DNA of 64,000 nt from Hormiphora californensis (GCA_020137815.1 CM035359.1:7618882-7682881), one strand, 5' to 3'. Shown: positions 1 to 13,890, numbered from the stretch's first letter. A program made the numbers and translations. The notes: generated from the letters alone by a model not told the origin.

Positions 1-671
1 TTCGACAAACCAACGACGAGTTTTTGGCAGGGATGTATATCACTCAAAAAGGATGGCAGTCCTGGAGGATATAATAGTACAGAAATGGCTCACTAGGCTG
101 TAGACAATATTAGACGACAACTGTGCACAACTTTCCTCCTAATCCTTGTAATTGCAGCTGAGAGAAAGGAGCAGCACTTATCTATGCGGATAATGAGACC
201 TGCACTTTCTTAGAAAATACTGACCAACCATCCAGTAAGATCTCATGGCCGTGTCGGTGAGAAAAAATGCCGGAACTGTCATTAGAGGAGTTCCGTTTTC
301 TTTTACCGCTAATTAAAGTGCAGAGATATAATGTGCCTGTTGTAAGTTCAAAATAGGAAACGGGTTAGAAATGGAAACTTCAAAATTGCTTAAGTCCATT
401 TGGCGGAATCCTAATTCACAATTGTCTACTGTAATGCGATGGACAAAATTAGCCTTGGACTACAATAATAACAACTAGGTCTCGACTTGTGTCTGCTTCC
501 AACAGCAGTAGCTACCCTTCATTACATCCATTACATTACCATTTAGTACGTAGGTAATGCTACGCAAGAGATATAATATAAGGGCACGTGCAAACTAGCT
601 GAAAAGTTACCAATGAACCAACGTAAGCGAATAAGTGACAATTAACCTGCCCGTACAACTCAAAACTCAAG
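1..671. other. Noncoding, nothing recognised
   Basis: No convincing exon, RNA gene or repeat is visible. The first 120 bases can be read as a short open frame but have no clear splice sites. Confidence 0.4.
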
Positions 672-774
672 TACAATCGGACCCCTTTTTATCAATTATC
701 GGCATCCCGATTTACCGGGCAAAATCGATTCCCCCGAGCATCCCAGACCCCAGTAAATCGGGGTCCAACTGCAG
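672..774. mobile_element. Pogo/Tigger-like MITE, copy A (degenerate)
   Basis: Starts TACAATCGGACCCC and ends in an inverted AAATCGGGGTCCAACTG. These are decayed forms of the terminal repeat CAGTCGGACCCCGATTTAG seen in the better copies at 2651 and 29504. It is about 100 bp long, non-coding, with several internal CCCGATTTA motifs. Flanking TA bases fit the TA target preference of pogo/Tigger elements. The family assignment rests on terminal sequence style only. Confidence 0.6.
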
Positions 775-2332
775 TACTACCGGTTTGAAACGTGTGCACT
801 AAATAAGTCTGAAGTAGCGGCTGTTGTAAAATGAAGTGTCAAGTGAGCTGAAAGTGGAGCGGGCGTTGATATGAACAAAGTGTCGAAGTGGGAGGGAGAT
901 ACAGTAACATAGAGAATAATTGAGCACTTGAAATATGTTTATGGAATTGGTCTGGCAAGGTTATTAAGCATGTGGGGAACATATATCTTTGCATTGTTTT
1001 GTAAAGGATGTCTAACAGTTGAACCTGGACAATAGGGGAACTAAGAGGGAGAGATCCGATATATACCCATATATATACCTAGTACAATTAGAGAGTGAGC
1101 AGTTATTGTACTGTGCAGTGAAGGCTACTAACGATGGTTTTTGATATATCAACTGATGAAACTACTCACGTACATAGAGTTTGTACGTGAGGAGCAATAT
1201 ACCCAACAACCTCCCTTCTCCCTCTTGTTAGCACGGGGACGATAAAAAACAACCGTTCATCACTCTGACAACAACATCTAGCGCCTAACATTTTCAACAG
1301 GGATGTGGTTAACACTCGTGTATAAGAAGGGCCCCCGCTATAATAATGCACATATATATTGCATGACAACTTATTCCTTCAACAATAAACAACTTAATAT
1401 GATCATATTCAGAAGGAGATGAGATGAGCGGATATTCAGAACTTCAGAAGGAGATGCAATGAGCAAGAGAGCAACGGATGAGGCTGTGGTATATAGCTTA
1501 ATGTAGGTTATGGAAATATCTTCAAAGGGGCCAATATCAACAAGACGGATGAGTCCAAAGTTTTAGGGTCAGCATCCCCCTCCCTCGATATCAACCATAG
1601 CTATACCGAGTCACATCGAACAACGAGACTAATTTCTAGGACTCACTCTACAAATAACCCATTATACCCCGGCGGAGTCACAATAAACGGTCTTTGTGAC
1701 TCCGCCAGCCTCATGGAAAACTACTGCCTCTCATTTTATTAAACATCTCGAATATATCTCACCACCGTAACTTTGTTAGTCCCCTTTAACACAACAATTC
1801 AGCGAATGGGGCAGTTTTCATATAACCTCTAAATACTAAAACTGTGGCCCTCCTCTATTACAAGCTACCTTTCTCTCCAACTACCCTTACAAATTATTAC
1901 ACATACACATTATTCCTATAATTTTGCTAAGACTGCAAAAAACAAAGGGCTGAAAACGCTAAATTGGCAAACAATACTGTTTGAGAATTTCTAAATTCTA
2001 ACCTAAGACTCAATTGTATCATTTTAAAAAGAATTCCTGGCTAGCCTTCCTCAATCCGGTACAATAGGAAACTTAAGTATGTAAGTTTTACTCTAGTGGT
2101 ATAAAAATCAGGCTACCAGGAAAGTAATATCTAAAGGACAAAATGTGTGAATCGAAGACGAGTTAGTAAAAGACCAAAGGGAAGCTTTACAGACCTGCGT
2201 ACTTGCTATAGTTTTCCTTAATTTGTGAACAAGCAAAGGAGACAGCAAGCAGCCTTTTTTTCGTTAAACAACCCACATATTTTGTACATGTATGCATGAT
2301 CATATTGATCATATTAGACAAGAACAAAAAAT

Positions 2333-2334
<2 letters not shown>
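775..2334. other. Noncoding intergenic DNA
   Basis: AT-rich unique-looking sequence without a supported exon on either strand. The longest open frames are short and lack splice or start context. Confidence 0.4.

Positions 2335-2385
<51 letters not shown>
2335..2385. repeat. (GA)n microsatellite
   Basis: About 50 bp of uninterrupted GA on the plus strand. Confidence 0.95.
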
Positions 2386-2387
<2 letters not shown>

Positions 2388-2650
2388 TGTAAAAAAGGTT
2401 GGATTGAAAGGAAATGACCGTTTATACATGTGTATACACTGTACACACCCTTGAACACCATCAAAGTCAAGTACACTCATTCGTGCATTACACCCTTAGA
2501 ATAAAAAGAGGATATAAACAGCTCCAACAACTTGATGACGTTAAATTAGCATTTCTTGACGTTCATTCCCACGTTTAATCATAGAGATATTTCTAAAAAA
2601 ACTCATTAGTTCTAGGAATTTATAGGCTCATTAATTATAGATTATTAAAG

Positions 2651-2824
2651 TACAGTCAGACCCCGATTTAGTGGCATCCTCGGGGAAAAAAATCCTGCCA
2701 CTAAATGGGGGTGCCACTAAATCGGGTTCAAATAATGTTAATTTTCGTATATCGGGGAAAAAAATCCTGCCACTAAATCGGGTTGCCACTAAATCGGGGG
2801 CCACTAAATCGGGGTCCGACTGTA
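2651..2824. mobile_element. Pogo/Tigger-like MITE, copy B
   Basis: A 174-bp non-coding element. The left end is TACAGTCAGACCCCGATTTA and the right end is TAAATCGGGGTCCGACTGTA, inverted repeats with one mismatch over 20 bases and TA at both outer edges. The interior is built from repeated CCACTAAATCGGG units and two copies of a CGGGGAAAAAAATCCTGC segment. The terminal CAGTYGRACC pattern is typical of pogo/Tigger transposons of the Tc1/mariner group. This is a deletion derivative with no transposase. Confidence 0.8.
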
Positions 2825-5460
<2,636 letters not shown>

Positions 5461-8393
5461 TTGCACTGAATTCTCCAGTACAGATTCAACTTCTCCCCAA
5501 ACAGTCCACTGTTCAGTGTCCTTTGCTCGGCGTGATCAATGACGATTGAGTGTTCCCTACTGTTGATCCCTTTACTAGGACTCACAATGTTCGATGTTCC
5601 CCGGTGCTCCTCTTCTGAGACAGAGAGACTGCTCTTGCTGGGTCCCTTGAAGTTTAGAAAGTTAGCGATATCCGTGAAAAACATGCAGCACGGGGGTCAC
5701 TATGGTAAAACTAAAGGTTATATATTTGTCAGTATATAACACACAGAGATGTAATGGTAAGTAAAACTAAAGGTTGCAGACGTGGGTACTTCTGGGGGGG
5801 CGTCACCTTTTTTTTTGCCCACTGCCCACATTATTCTTCAATTTTGAATTTGCCCACATGGGCAAAAGTGGGCAAAAGTGGGCAAAAGTAGGCAAAAGTA
5901 GGCAAAAATAAAAATTTATACTTTAGGCAACAATAAACATTATAAATAGTGTTATCGGTATTATCTGTTTGTTTTCATTGTTTACGACATGCATATTTTA
6001 CACAAGAATGCTATTTTTAACCAAATGTTATATAATAGCTAAGTCATATCATGGCAAAGTACACTACATGTAAAAATTGGCGCTGTGGAAAATGTAGGCT
6101 TATCAATCGTGGCACCATGAATAAGTGTGGGCGTTGTTCGGATGAAAAAAGATTTGGAGTGTCGCTAGATCAACTCTATGGAGACTGGCAGTGCAAGAAA
6201 TGCCAGATTAACAACTTTTCACGGAGAACCACATGTTATGGATGCGGTGGAAAAAAATAGAAACTGTTCTAGCACCTGGATTTAATTAACAGTATACTCA
6301 ATTTAATATATGTTTAACACATTTCGACTCGTTACTCATCTGAACTATTGCCACCAGTACTAAACACCCCAAGTTTGAACACCCCAAGTTTGAACACCCC
6401 AATTTAAAACACCCCCATTTAAAACACCCCCATTTAAAACACCCCCATTTAAACCACCCCTATTAAAACACCCCCATTTAAAACACCCCCATTTAAACCA
6501 CCCCTATTAAAACACCCCCATTTCAAACACCCCCATTTAAAAACATCCATCTTGATCTATCTAGCTAACCACTAACCACTACCTTATTCCCTTCTAGTTC
6601 CACTAGGCCATGTCCAAATCACGATCAAAGTCTCACAGTCACAAGCACCCATCTCGTCCTTCAATTTCAAAACCATCTCGCCCTTCAAAACCAACTGCTA
6701 GTGCAAGTGGGGGTCCATCCAACAAGACAATCGCAAAGCAAAGGAGCCTGAAGAAAGAGGCCAAAACGTTTGTAGAAGCCTGCAAAGCAGCAATTGGACG
6801 AGAAATTAGTGTACTGGATATTAAGGGGATCCTCGTCAACAACGGTTTCAAGGTTGAACAGGATAAGCTGAAGGGAAGAATATTGTACGGCCAGTTACAC
6901 AAGTTTTTCATTTCCTACGTTCGGCCACCGACAAAGGAGGTTCTTGCGATTATGAGGAAGGCAATGAATGTGGATGGAGGTCTCGTAATGTCCGATATGC
7001 TGCAAGACACGCCAGATGATGAAGATGAAACAGTCGCTGATACCAACGAACCAGTCACTAATGCCGCCGAGATGTCTGAGCATAGTAAATTGATCAGTCC
7101 ACGATCGCTTGAATAGAAGCAGAGAATGCTGATGATGATGATGATGCCGAGGATGTCCTGGACTTGAATGGTGCGCATGAAGATGAATACAGCGATGATG
7201 ATTGTGCCGGAGATGATGGAGAAGATAGCACCATGGTGAAGACAAGTTTGGGAAAAATGAACATTAAAAGGGCAGAAAGAATTTTTCTAAACCAAGGTGG
7301 TTTTAAAGCCACGGCAAAGGGCCGATCAGGGCGGATCAAAGGAAAAAAACATGTTTTTTCAGACAATCTTTTGATAAACTTTTCTAAAACCAAGCCGTGT
7401 TGTTTAACGACTTCCGTAAAGCTGGGCGAGCAAGGGACCTTTAGACAGTTTAGCAAGAAGGGAAATGGTCCTCGTGTAACTGGAGAAGTCGCTTTCTTGA
7501 CAGAAGATCTGTCACCGAGGAGATTTGTGTGCTCAAAACATCATCCAGGTGCTACTATCTGGGTGTGGGCTAAGAAACAATATATTCGTTGCGTTTTTTT
7601 GGTAAAATCAGCGGGTAAAAGGAAGGTTGGAACTAGTGGAGGAAGTGTCATCAAGAAAGGGAAAATCTGAACAATCGTGTAACTTTTTGATCTTTTAATC
7701 AATTTTTACAATTAATATACTATTTTGGAAAGTATTGCGTCCTTTGCATGAGTTTTAACAGTTCCATGTTTTCACTTTCTAACACCACATATCATTTATG
7801 TAGATCATATGGCTATAGTGATAAGGATCTTGATTTGATGTGATAAGATCAATTGTAATCGGCTTGATGTGGGCCTGCGATGAGAACCTTGTACCGGTGA
7901 ACCAAGAAGTTAGGCAACTAACTACTCACTAACTAAATTTCCTCCAGAACAAATTATTAAAAATGTATGCATGTCAACAGGATATCAATGAAAACAACCC
8001 GATAACACCGATAACACATGCTAAACAAATTTGTTATGTTTTTCATACTTTCAAATTTTTGCCCACTTTTTGCCCACTTTTTGCCCACTTTGCCCACATT
8101 ATACCTGTTTTTTGGGATTTTTTTTTGCCTATGTGGGCAAATGTGGGCAAATGTGGGCAAAAAAAAAGGTGACGTCCCCCCCGTACTTCTACTATTATAG
8201 ACGAGAGACATCTGTACTGACAAACACATTACAACGAAAATGCCGACATTTGTTTCTTGAGAATAACCTAACAAGTTAAAGCTTAGAAATAATTATTGGA
8301 TTATATAAACGTGGATAGTTAAAGGAACGCCAGGTGGCCCCTAGTCAACAGGATAGTGCTTGAGGACGGATATAGAGAGAAAGATATAGAGAT

Positions 8394-8483
<90 letters not shown>

Positions 8484-9095
8484 GATGAATTAGAAGTCAT
8501 AATATGTTGGATGCATGAGCGACTTCCCTAAAAGATGAATACACGAATTGATTTAACTTGCTAATATTTATCTTGTGCTACTTGGAAGGAATCAGCTATT
8601 TATAGGCCTTAAATCTATATATATAGGCCCTATAGTTCTACTAATTTATAGGCCCTAGTTCTATAGATCACCGAAACTATCCAATGAAGTATATGGCCGA
8701 TAGTACATCCATGGTATCGTGTATAAAGACATATTGATATTGTGCCTTACAGAACAGAAACAGAACAGAAACAGAACGAAAAACAGGGCCGGACACATGG
8801 ATACACGTACCTTTCTTAGAGGGACATGGTCTGGTCGAGTGGTTGTTATGGCAACAGGAGGTATCTCATCACACCCACCATCATCTGAGTCCGGCTTCAT
8901 GGTTCTCTGATGGTTCAGTGGTATATCTTCCTTCTTCTCGTTACCATGGTGATGGTTGTTAGGGACGAGGTTGAATGCGGTGAGGAGGCTGCTCTTCTCC
9001 GGGGAAGGTTCCCGTATCACTTTATAGTTATCACCACGATGTGGGGGAAGTGGAGAGCGGGCTGCCATTACCCGGGACATTCCAACCCCCTTCAT
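5461..9095 (-). CDS. Unknown Ser-rich protein, 5' exons
   Basis: Two minus-strand exons in phase. Exon 1 is 9095-8811. It starts MKGVGMSRV with an in-frame TGA upstream, and an alternative start is Met6. It ends at donor GTACGT. Exon 2 is 5645-5461, after acceptor AACTTCAAG and ending at donor GTAAGT. The join is phase 0, and exon 2 stays open with a 2-base overhang, so at least one more exon must lie to the left; I could not find it. The roughly 156 residues seen are polar and rich in Ser, Pro, His and charged residues, with a HHH patch, and look disordered. No family is recognised. The 3.2-kb intron carries the transposon-like element at 5794-8182 and a GA tract. An exon-like segment at 10152-10058 might belong upstream if 9095 is not the true start. 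Confidence 0.5.
5794..5909. repeat. Left terminal and subterminal repeats of the element
   Basis: G7-CGTCACC-T9-GCCCAC terminus, followed by TTTGCCCACATGGGCAAAA and four further GTGGGCAAAA or GTAGGCAAAA units. The opposed GCCCAC and GTGGGC motifs make the end self-complementary. Confidence 0.8.
6051..6260 (+). CDS. Small double RanBP2-type zinc finger protein
   Basis: A 69-residue protein, ATG to TAG, made almost entirely of two RanBP2/ZRANB2-type zinc ribbons. Finger 1 (about residues 9-29) reads NWRCGKCRLINRG with a closing CGRC. Finger 2 (about 45-66) reads DWQCKKCQINNFS with a closing CYGC. Both follow the family pattern W-x-C-x2-C-x3-N-x6-C-x2-C. In this family the fold binds single-stranded RNA or ubiquitin; which applies here is unknown. 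It is the first frame inside the TIR element at 5794-8182 and is intact, which suggests recent function or recent insertion. It could be a separate cargo protein, or the first exon of a longer protein spliced to the downstream frames. Confidence 0.7.
   Translation: MAKYTTCKNWRCGKCRLINRGTMNKCGRCSDEKRFGVSLDQLYGDWQCKKCQINNFSRRTTCYGCGGKK
6363..6546. repeat. AACACCCCCATTTAAA minisatellite
   Basis: About a dozen tandem 13-16 bp units of ACACCCCNATTTAAA, between the first and second frames of the TIR element. Early units carry AAGTTTG instead of ATTTAAA. Confidence 0.9.
6610..7116 (+). CDS. Basic/acidic element-encoded protein, unknown
   Basis: A 168-residue frame from ATG to TAG inside the TIR element. 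Residues 1-45 form a Ser/Lys/Arg/His-rich tail (starts MSKSRSKSHSHKHPSRP). Residues 46-125 look globular and alpha-helical, with VLDIKGILVNNGFKV and a LYGQLHKFF patch. Residues 130-168 are acidic (DTPDDEDETV). The architecture suggests nucleic-acid or chromatin contact, but I recognise no family and assign no function. A downstream frame displaced by one base opens at 7113, so this frame may once have continued into it. Confidence 0.55.
   Translation: MSKSRSKSHSHKHPSRPSISKPSRPSKPTASASGGPSNKTIAKQRSLKKEAKTFVEACKAAIGREISVLDIKGILVNNGFKVEQDKLKGRILYGQLHKFFISYVRPPTKEVLAIMRKAMNVDGGLVMSDMLQDTPDDEDETVADTNEPVTNAAEMSEHSKLISPRSLE
7113..7670 (+). pseudogene. Second half of element protein, frame-displaced
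   Basis: Open from 7113 to a TGA at 7670, about 185 codons, with no early ATG. The first in-frame ATG is at 7233. The frame begins with a run of Asp codons (GAT repeats), continuing the acidic composition of the preceding frame. It then becomes basic, with CCLT and FVCSKHHPG patches and a Lys/Arg-rich C terminus (SAGKRKVG, IKKGKI). It overlaps the preceding frame by 4 bases, in the -1 frame relative to it. A single-base indel splitting one roughly 350-residue gene is the simplest reading. A separate gene or programmed shift is less likely, because no canonical slippery heptamer is seen. Confidence 0.45.
8055..8182. repeat. Right terminal and subterminal repeats of the element
   Basis: Four TTTGCCCAC units, then three GTGGGCAAA units, then A9-GGTGACGT-C7. 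This mirrors the left end and can form a hairpin. Confidence 0.8.
8404..8484. repeat. (GA)n microsatellite
   Basis: About 80 bp of GA with single GATA and GAAA interruptions. Confidence 0.95.
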
Positions 9096-9504
9096 GTTAC
9101 AGCTCCTTATTCAGCAGCTGGGGGTTACTTTATTCTTTCTCCTTTGCACTCTATAGAACTGCTGCAATGTCCTTTGTCTTTAGAATTAGATGATATTTCC
9201 TAAATATTGGATATTTTGAATCATGATTCTCCTTCTTTCAAAAAAATCAAATTTGTCAACACAAAACAAAGCAGAAGCAGCTAAAATTATGGATTGAAAA
9301 CTAAAGCTGGATTGGAAAGAAAAGCTTAGCCACGTGAGAAGCAAATATAATATGGCTGTCAGAAAGAGGGGAAATACTTGTGAAAATAGCGAAAAACACA
9401 AACTTGCATCGAAACCTCATTTTGGGGTCTACTAATCCTATTACACGCGTCCCCCACCTCAACATGTGACTATGCCGACATTTCTCTCTCTCTCTCTCTA
9501 TCTC

Positions 9505-9597
<93 letters not shown>

Positions 9598-10057
9598 ATC
9601 TCTCATTTTTGCACATACACACCACGCAAGCACTCCTTTCCCTCCCCAATTTTGACACCTCTACTGGTGGTACACATGACAGTGTACATATGGGGCATGG
9701 GCGCGAGATAACTTTTCATGTGGATTTTCTAATATTTTCAATAATTTTACCATATCATGTGACCAAATTCCAATAACAGTATGTTACCAGAGACGATACC
9801 AGCTTCGTAATATGGGTCCAATAATTTTAATTGATTTAAAATCAGTGATATAAATTGTGGAATGGTCGCTTCTCTCCCTGGTTCTAGTAGACATTGACCA
9901 AGATAGCTAATGTGGCCATTTTGGCCTTCAGGTGAGTAAATTGGGTCCGTGTTGTGAATCAAATGAAGTTCAAAACACTAAAGTTATACAGTGATTTAGG
10001 GTTTATAGTTAGGGGGACCTATTTGATTCAATAGTAATTAATTAATTAACAACTCAC
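9096..10057. other. Noncoding, unresolved minus-strand frame
   Basis: Contains the CT tract at 9482-9604. A minus-strand frame stays open from about 9990 to 9747 after an acceptor-like AACTTTAG and ends at a possible donor GTAAAA. It has no recognisable domain and its phase does not fit the neighbouring exon-like segment, so I leave it uncalled. Confidence 0.3.
9482..9604. repeat. (CT)n microsatellite
   Basis: About 120 bp of CT on the plus strand, with TATC near the edges. Confidence 0.95.
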
Positions 10058-10152
10058 TTGAACGTTTCTATCTGTGCTCCAGTGAGCATGTCCTCCCCAC
10101 TTGTATTTAGTTCCCCCGTCGTGAAGATAGATAACTTGGTGAAATTACCACC
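10058..10152 (-). CDS. Isolated internal exon, unknown gene
   Basis: A minus-strand segment between a strong acceptor (CCCCCTCCCCGCAG) and a consensus donor (GTGAGT). It is open in only one frame, starting GGNFTKLSIFTTGEL and ending in a 2-base overhang. About 31 polar residues; no family is recognised. It may be an upstream exon of the gene at 9095-5461 or of an unseen gene. Confidence 0.35.
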
Positions 10153-11437
10153 CTGCGGGGAGGGGGAGGATTTCTGGGTTGGGGTTAGAAACATTGGAAT
10201 AATATTGGGATTGGCCCGGGTGCTATTTTTAATCCCAGGTCTCAAGTGGTGAAATTACCACTAGACTCTAGAAGTGGAGAGGGAGTAACTAACTCGGTTG
10301 GGGTGAGATAATGTGACCAATAAGGTAGATATAGTGGAGAATGAATAATTCTACCATTGGTCAAGTAAATTTAACTACTCGAGCATGACAAATTATCAGG
10401 TTATTGCCAATATGAGTCTACACAATATTGTGCCACCTTGTGTCCAATGTCCCACACCGTACACGAATTGGTAAAGAGATCTGATTTCATTACAATTCTG
10501 ACACCCACACACACACACAGTTTACATGTTTGTCGTTTGTCTGGTGTTAGCCTTGTTACCATGGTAACATACTGCTGTCTTGTTAACTTCTCTTCCAATC
10601 ACTTTTATGATCTCGAGAAAATGGAGATCACCTGATCACGTTCTGATTCTCTAAACAGTATCGAAATTCAGATACACACTGTTGCATGATCTGAAGTTTA
10701 CAATAATCTTGTGCATCTATCACACTCATATCTCGATGCAAGAGAGAGAGAGAGAGATAGAGTGAGATTGAGATTGAGATTGAGAGGGAGAGACTGATAT
10801 AAATATAGATTGAGAAAAGCAGGAAAAGTTTTATGCTTAAGAGTTATTTTTTATTTGTCTCCCTATAGTCATAGTTCTTTCAACCTCCCTCACTCTCTTT
10901 CGCTTCTCGTTTTCATTAAATGTTAACAGTAATCGCTAAAACGAGTTTTTAAATCCGGCCTCTTTTTCAGCCGCCTGATTCATTGAACCTCTTTGGTTGA
11001 ACTAAGATGCCGCACATTTTCTGTTTCTATCAATATCTCTCCCTCCCTCTCTTTCTCTCACTTTCTCTCTATCTATACCGGTGCGTGCGTGTACACAGAG
11101 TACATTGCACAGATTACTGTACACCTTGTTACGCGTCCTACTAACAAACTTTCTGTCTGCCCCATCTCTCGCTCTCTCGCTCTCTCTCTTTGTTCCTTTG
11201 TTGGCGTATTTAGTATGTAACATAGTTGGGTTTCTATGATGCTAAAGTGTTGTCTGTTGTCTGTGTATCATTACCAGTATAGTAGGTTCATTTATTGACG
11301 AGTAGGAGAGATAAACAGGGAATATATATGGGAAATAAGATGTAGCAGATAGTGAGGAGAGATGCTATTGCTGCTTGTTCAAAAAACCAATCAGTTAGTG
11401 CAATGGCCAATATGAGACACGTTGCGAAGACAGCTGA
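10153..11437. other. Noncoding intergenic DNA
   Basis: Includes a short GA/GATT patch at 10741-10790. No supported gene. Confidence 0.4.
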
Positions 11438-11741
<304 letters not shown>

Positions 11742-11982
11742 AGCAATGATGAACTTTTTTACATCTCCTAGCCAATTTGATTGCAAAGTGTTTTTTGCCG
11801 CCGCTTATCACTAAAACCATGACGACTCTCCTACTTTCTGTGATATATCCCAATTGAATATACCCGCTGTCTATAATCCTACAACAATTTGATTTGCACT
11901 GACCTGTACTGGCATACTGTCTGTTTTCAGATTTGATTTTTATTTCACAGTCATTTTGCTCTGAAGACCATCTCCATCTTTG

Positions 11983-12107
11983 AATTGACAACTATTCTCA
12001 AGTCTATGATATCAACTCCATCTTTTAATTGACAACTATTCTCAAGTCTATGATATCAACTCCATCTTTTAATTGACAACTATTCTCAAGTCTATGATAT
12101 CAACTCC
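11983..12107. repeat. 44-bp tandem repeat, three copies
   Basis: Units start at 11983, 12027 and 12071 with the same sequence beginning AATTGACAACTATTCTCAAG. The third copy diverges after CAACTCC. It contains the proposed start codon of the next gene (12094). Confidence 0.9.
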
Positions 12108-12402
12108 GGATGATCACAGCTGTAGCACGGACCACCACCTTCACCCGCCTCCCTCTTCCTCCGCTAAGTTACCACGGTTGACGGTTAAAATCAGGGAGGA
12201 TACGGTCAGCAGAGGAGGCAATGGAGACACCAAAAAAGTAACGGTAAGAATCATATTTAGAATCGTGTCAATTTTTTACTTTCACTTGAGTTCAGACTGA
12301 ACTGTTTAGTCATCTTCAACCGACATGCAATTGCCCTTAAACGCTCCGTTGATCTTTTATGCGTATAAAATTATTCCGCAAGCATGACAATCAAAGATGC
12401 AT

Positions 12403-12475
<73 letters not shown>

Positions 12476-13890
12476 TGGAGTGAGAAAATGAGAGAAAGGG
12501 TATTATTTAAACAAATCCTTGTCGCGTCAACGTTTGATCTTCGGTTCACCTCTTATTGTACTTTGACACACGCTATTTTATCTAACCGCCAAGACTGGTA
12601 GTTACAAGAAGAGAGGGTCCCTACAGTCCCAGATAAGGTCTCTATAACAGCAATTAACGTTTTTCAGCCTTCCTCATTTCTCAAGGAATTGTTCCCACGA
12701 TCGGCCTGAGAAATGGGATTTTTCCCACGGTCACTGTCGGGGGGATTTTGGCGGCAACACCCGCGCGCACAGATCATTCGTCTTTGCCCCTTTTATGTCA
12801 CTGCGCGTTCCACCAACCACTTCCACCGATAGTGTGACCGAAACGAGTTTCTGATGTGCCACATACACACAACCAAAAAACATGACTATCATATTTTAGT
12901 AGTGCAGGAATCTGCAGAACCAGATCACAAATACTATTTGACGCTAGCAGTCGAGTAAACAAAGGAAAAGCGTAAGGTTTCAAAAATGCTAGTAGATTAT
13001 ATCTTTCTCATCATCCTATCTCTCTTCCCTCTATCTATCAACATCACTCTCTATCTTTATCTATCTCTCTATCTCTTTATATATCCCCCCTCTCTCTCTC
13101 ACTTGAATCCTTCAGGTAAGAGTTCCAAGGATCTCATTTTCCAGTGAAATGTCATCCTTTGCCACAACCGAAAAGACCTATAAGAACTACCCCAAAATTG
13201 CACTTTCAAGAAAACCAGAAACACCAATATCTCTCTTTGGTAAGTGATAATAATCAGTTGACAGTTCAGTTTTTGTTTTTTGTCATTGTATTTGGAAGTT
13301 TTGCCAAACTCCGTTTACCCCACAACAAACTAACCCCGGATCCAGTAGATCGATCCCGGTCCGCTCCCCCTACAGGCTTACCCAAGAACCAAGTTGAGAC
13401 ACTGACACTTTTCGAACGATACCAAATGAAACGGGCTGAATCCTCCTGTAGCCTCCCTAAAAAACGAGGCACCATATTCTGCGGTACCACAATACCAGAT
13501 GGACTTCACCCCAACTTCCACAAACTACCCAGACACCTTCTAGTTGCGAGATATCAGAACAGAGTGAACAGGATTAACCGAGTAGATAGGACTCATAGGC
13601 AGGGTGGTGATCAGAAAGCTCCTGGTCTAGCTAGACATACAATGAGATTTCTAAATGGGGATTTCCTCTTAAAATCAAACACTAACACAGACGGTGGGAC
13701 AAGCGAGCTATTTGGGTCGCTTGCAGAACTCAAGGGGAGTCTAAATAAAATGGACTTGGGGAAACCAGTAGCTTTGAGCTCGGGTCGGACTGATCCCAAG
13801 AAGTTGAGTTACTCGAGAATGTTGGGAAAGGTGCAGAGTACACGACAAACCTCACCAGATGCACCTCCCAATAGTCGAGTAGAACAATAG
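12094..13890 (+). CDS. Unknown basic, Ser/Pro-rich protein (272 aa)
   Basis: Three exons joined in phase: 12094-12243 (donor GTAAGA), 13116-13239 (acceptor TCCTTCAG, donor GTAAGT) and 13346-13890 (acceptor GGATCCAG preceded by a CTAAC branch-like motif). The stop is TAG. The start MISTPDD lies in the third unit of the 44-bp tandem repeat. The product is strongly basic and low in hydrophobics, with patches such as SRSAPPTGLPKNQ and RYQNRVNRINRVDRTHR, so probably disordered. No domain is recognised. The final exon is the best supported; its weak polypyrimidine tract makes the second junction the least certain. The minus-strand gene ending at 14286 converges on it. Confidence 0.5.
12402..12476. 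repeat. (GA)n with G10 interruption
   Basis: GA tract broken by a run of ten G, inside intron 1 of the preceding gene. Confidence 0.9.

Larger units (their letters stand above)
5794..8182 (+). mobile_element. 2.39-kb TIR element, 8-bp TSD, unclassified
   Basis: Perfect 8-bp direct repeats GTACTTCT at 5786-5793 and 8183-8190 flank an element that begins GGGGGGGCGTCACC, then nine T, then GCCCAC. It ends in the inverted form of the same string with one extra base in the CGTCACC block. Inside each end, GTGGGCAAAA and TTTTGCCCAC motifs recur in both orientations, so each terminus can fold back. Three plus-strand frames occupy the middle: a double RanBP2 finger at 6051, a basic protein at 6610, and a frame-displaced partner at 7113. 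None resembles a transposase I know. Eight-base duplications are known for hAT, P, Merlin and KDZ-type elements. The class is therefore open: it may be a non-autonomous passenger or an unfamiliar autonomous element. It lies in the intron of a minus-strand gene. Confidence 0.8.

Noticed and set aside
5794-8182. CRISPR-like array from the GTGGGCAAAA units
   Set aside because: The units are subterminal transposon modules in a eukaryotic genome, without spacers of constant length.
7957-8279. Cys/Pro/Phe-rich frames near the right end of the TIR element
   Set aside because: They arise from repeated TTTGCCCAC modules read in several frames.
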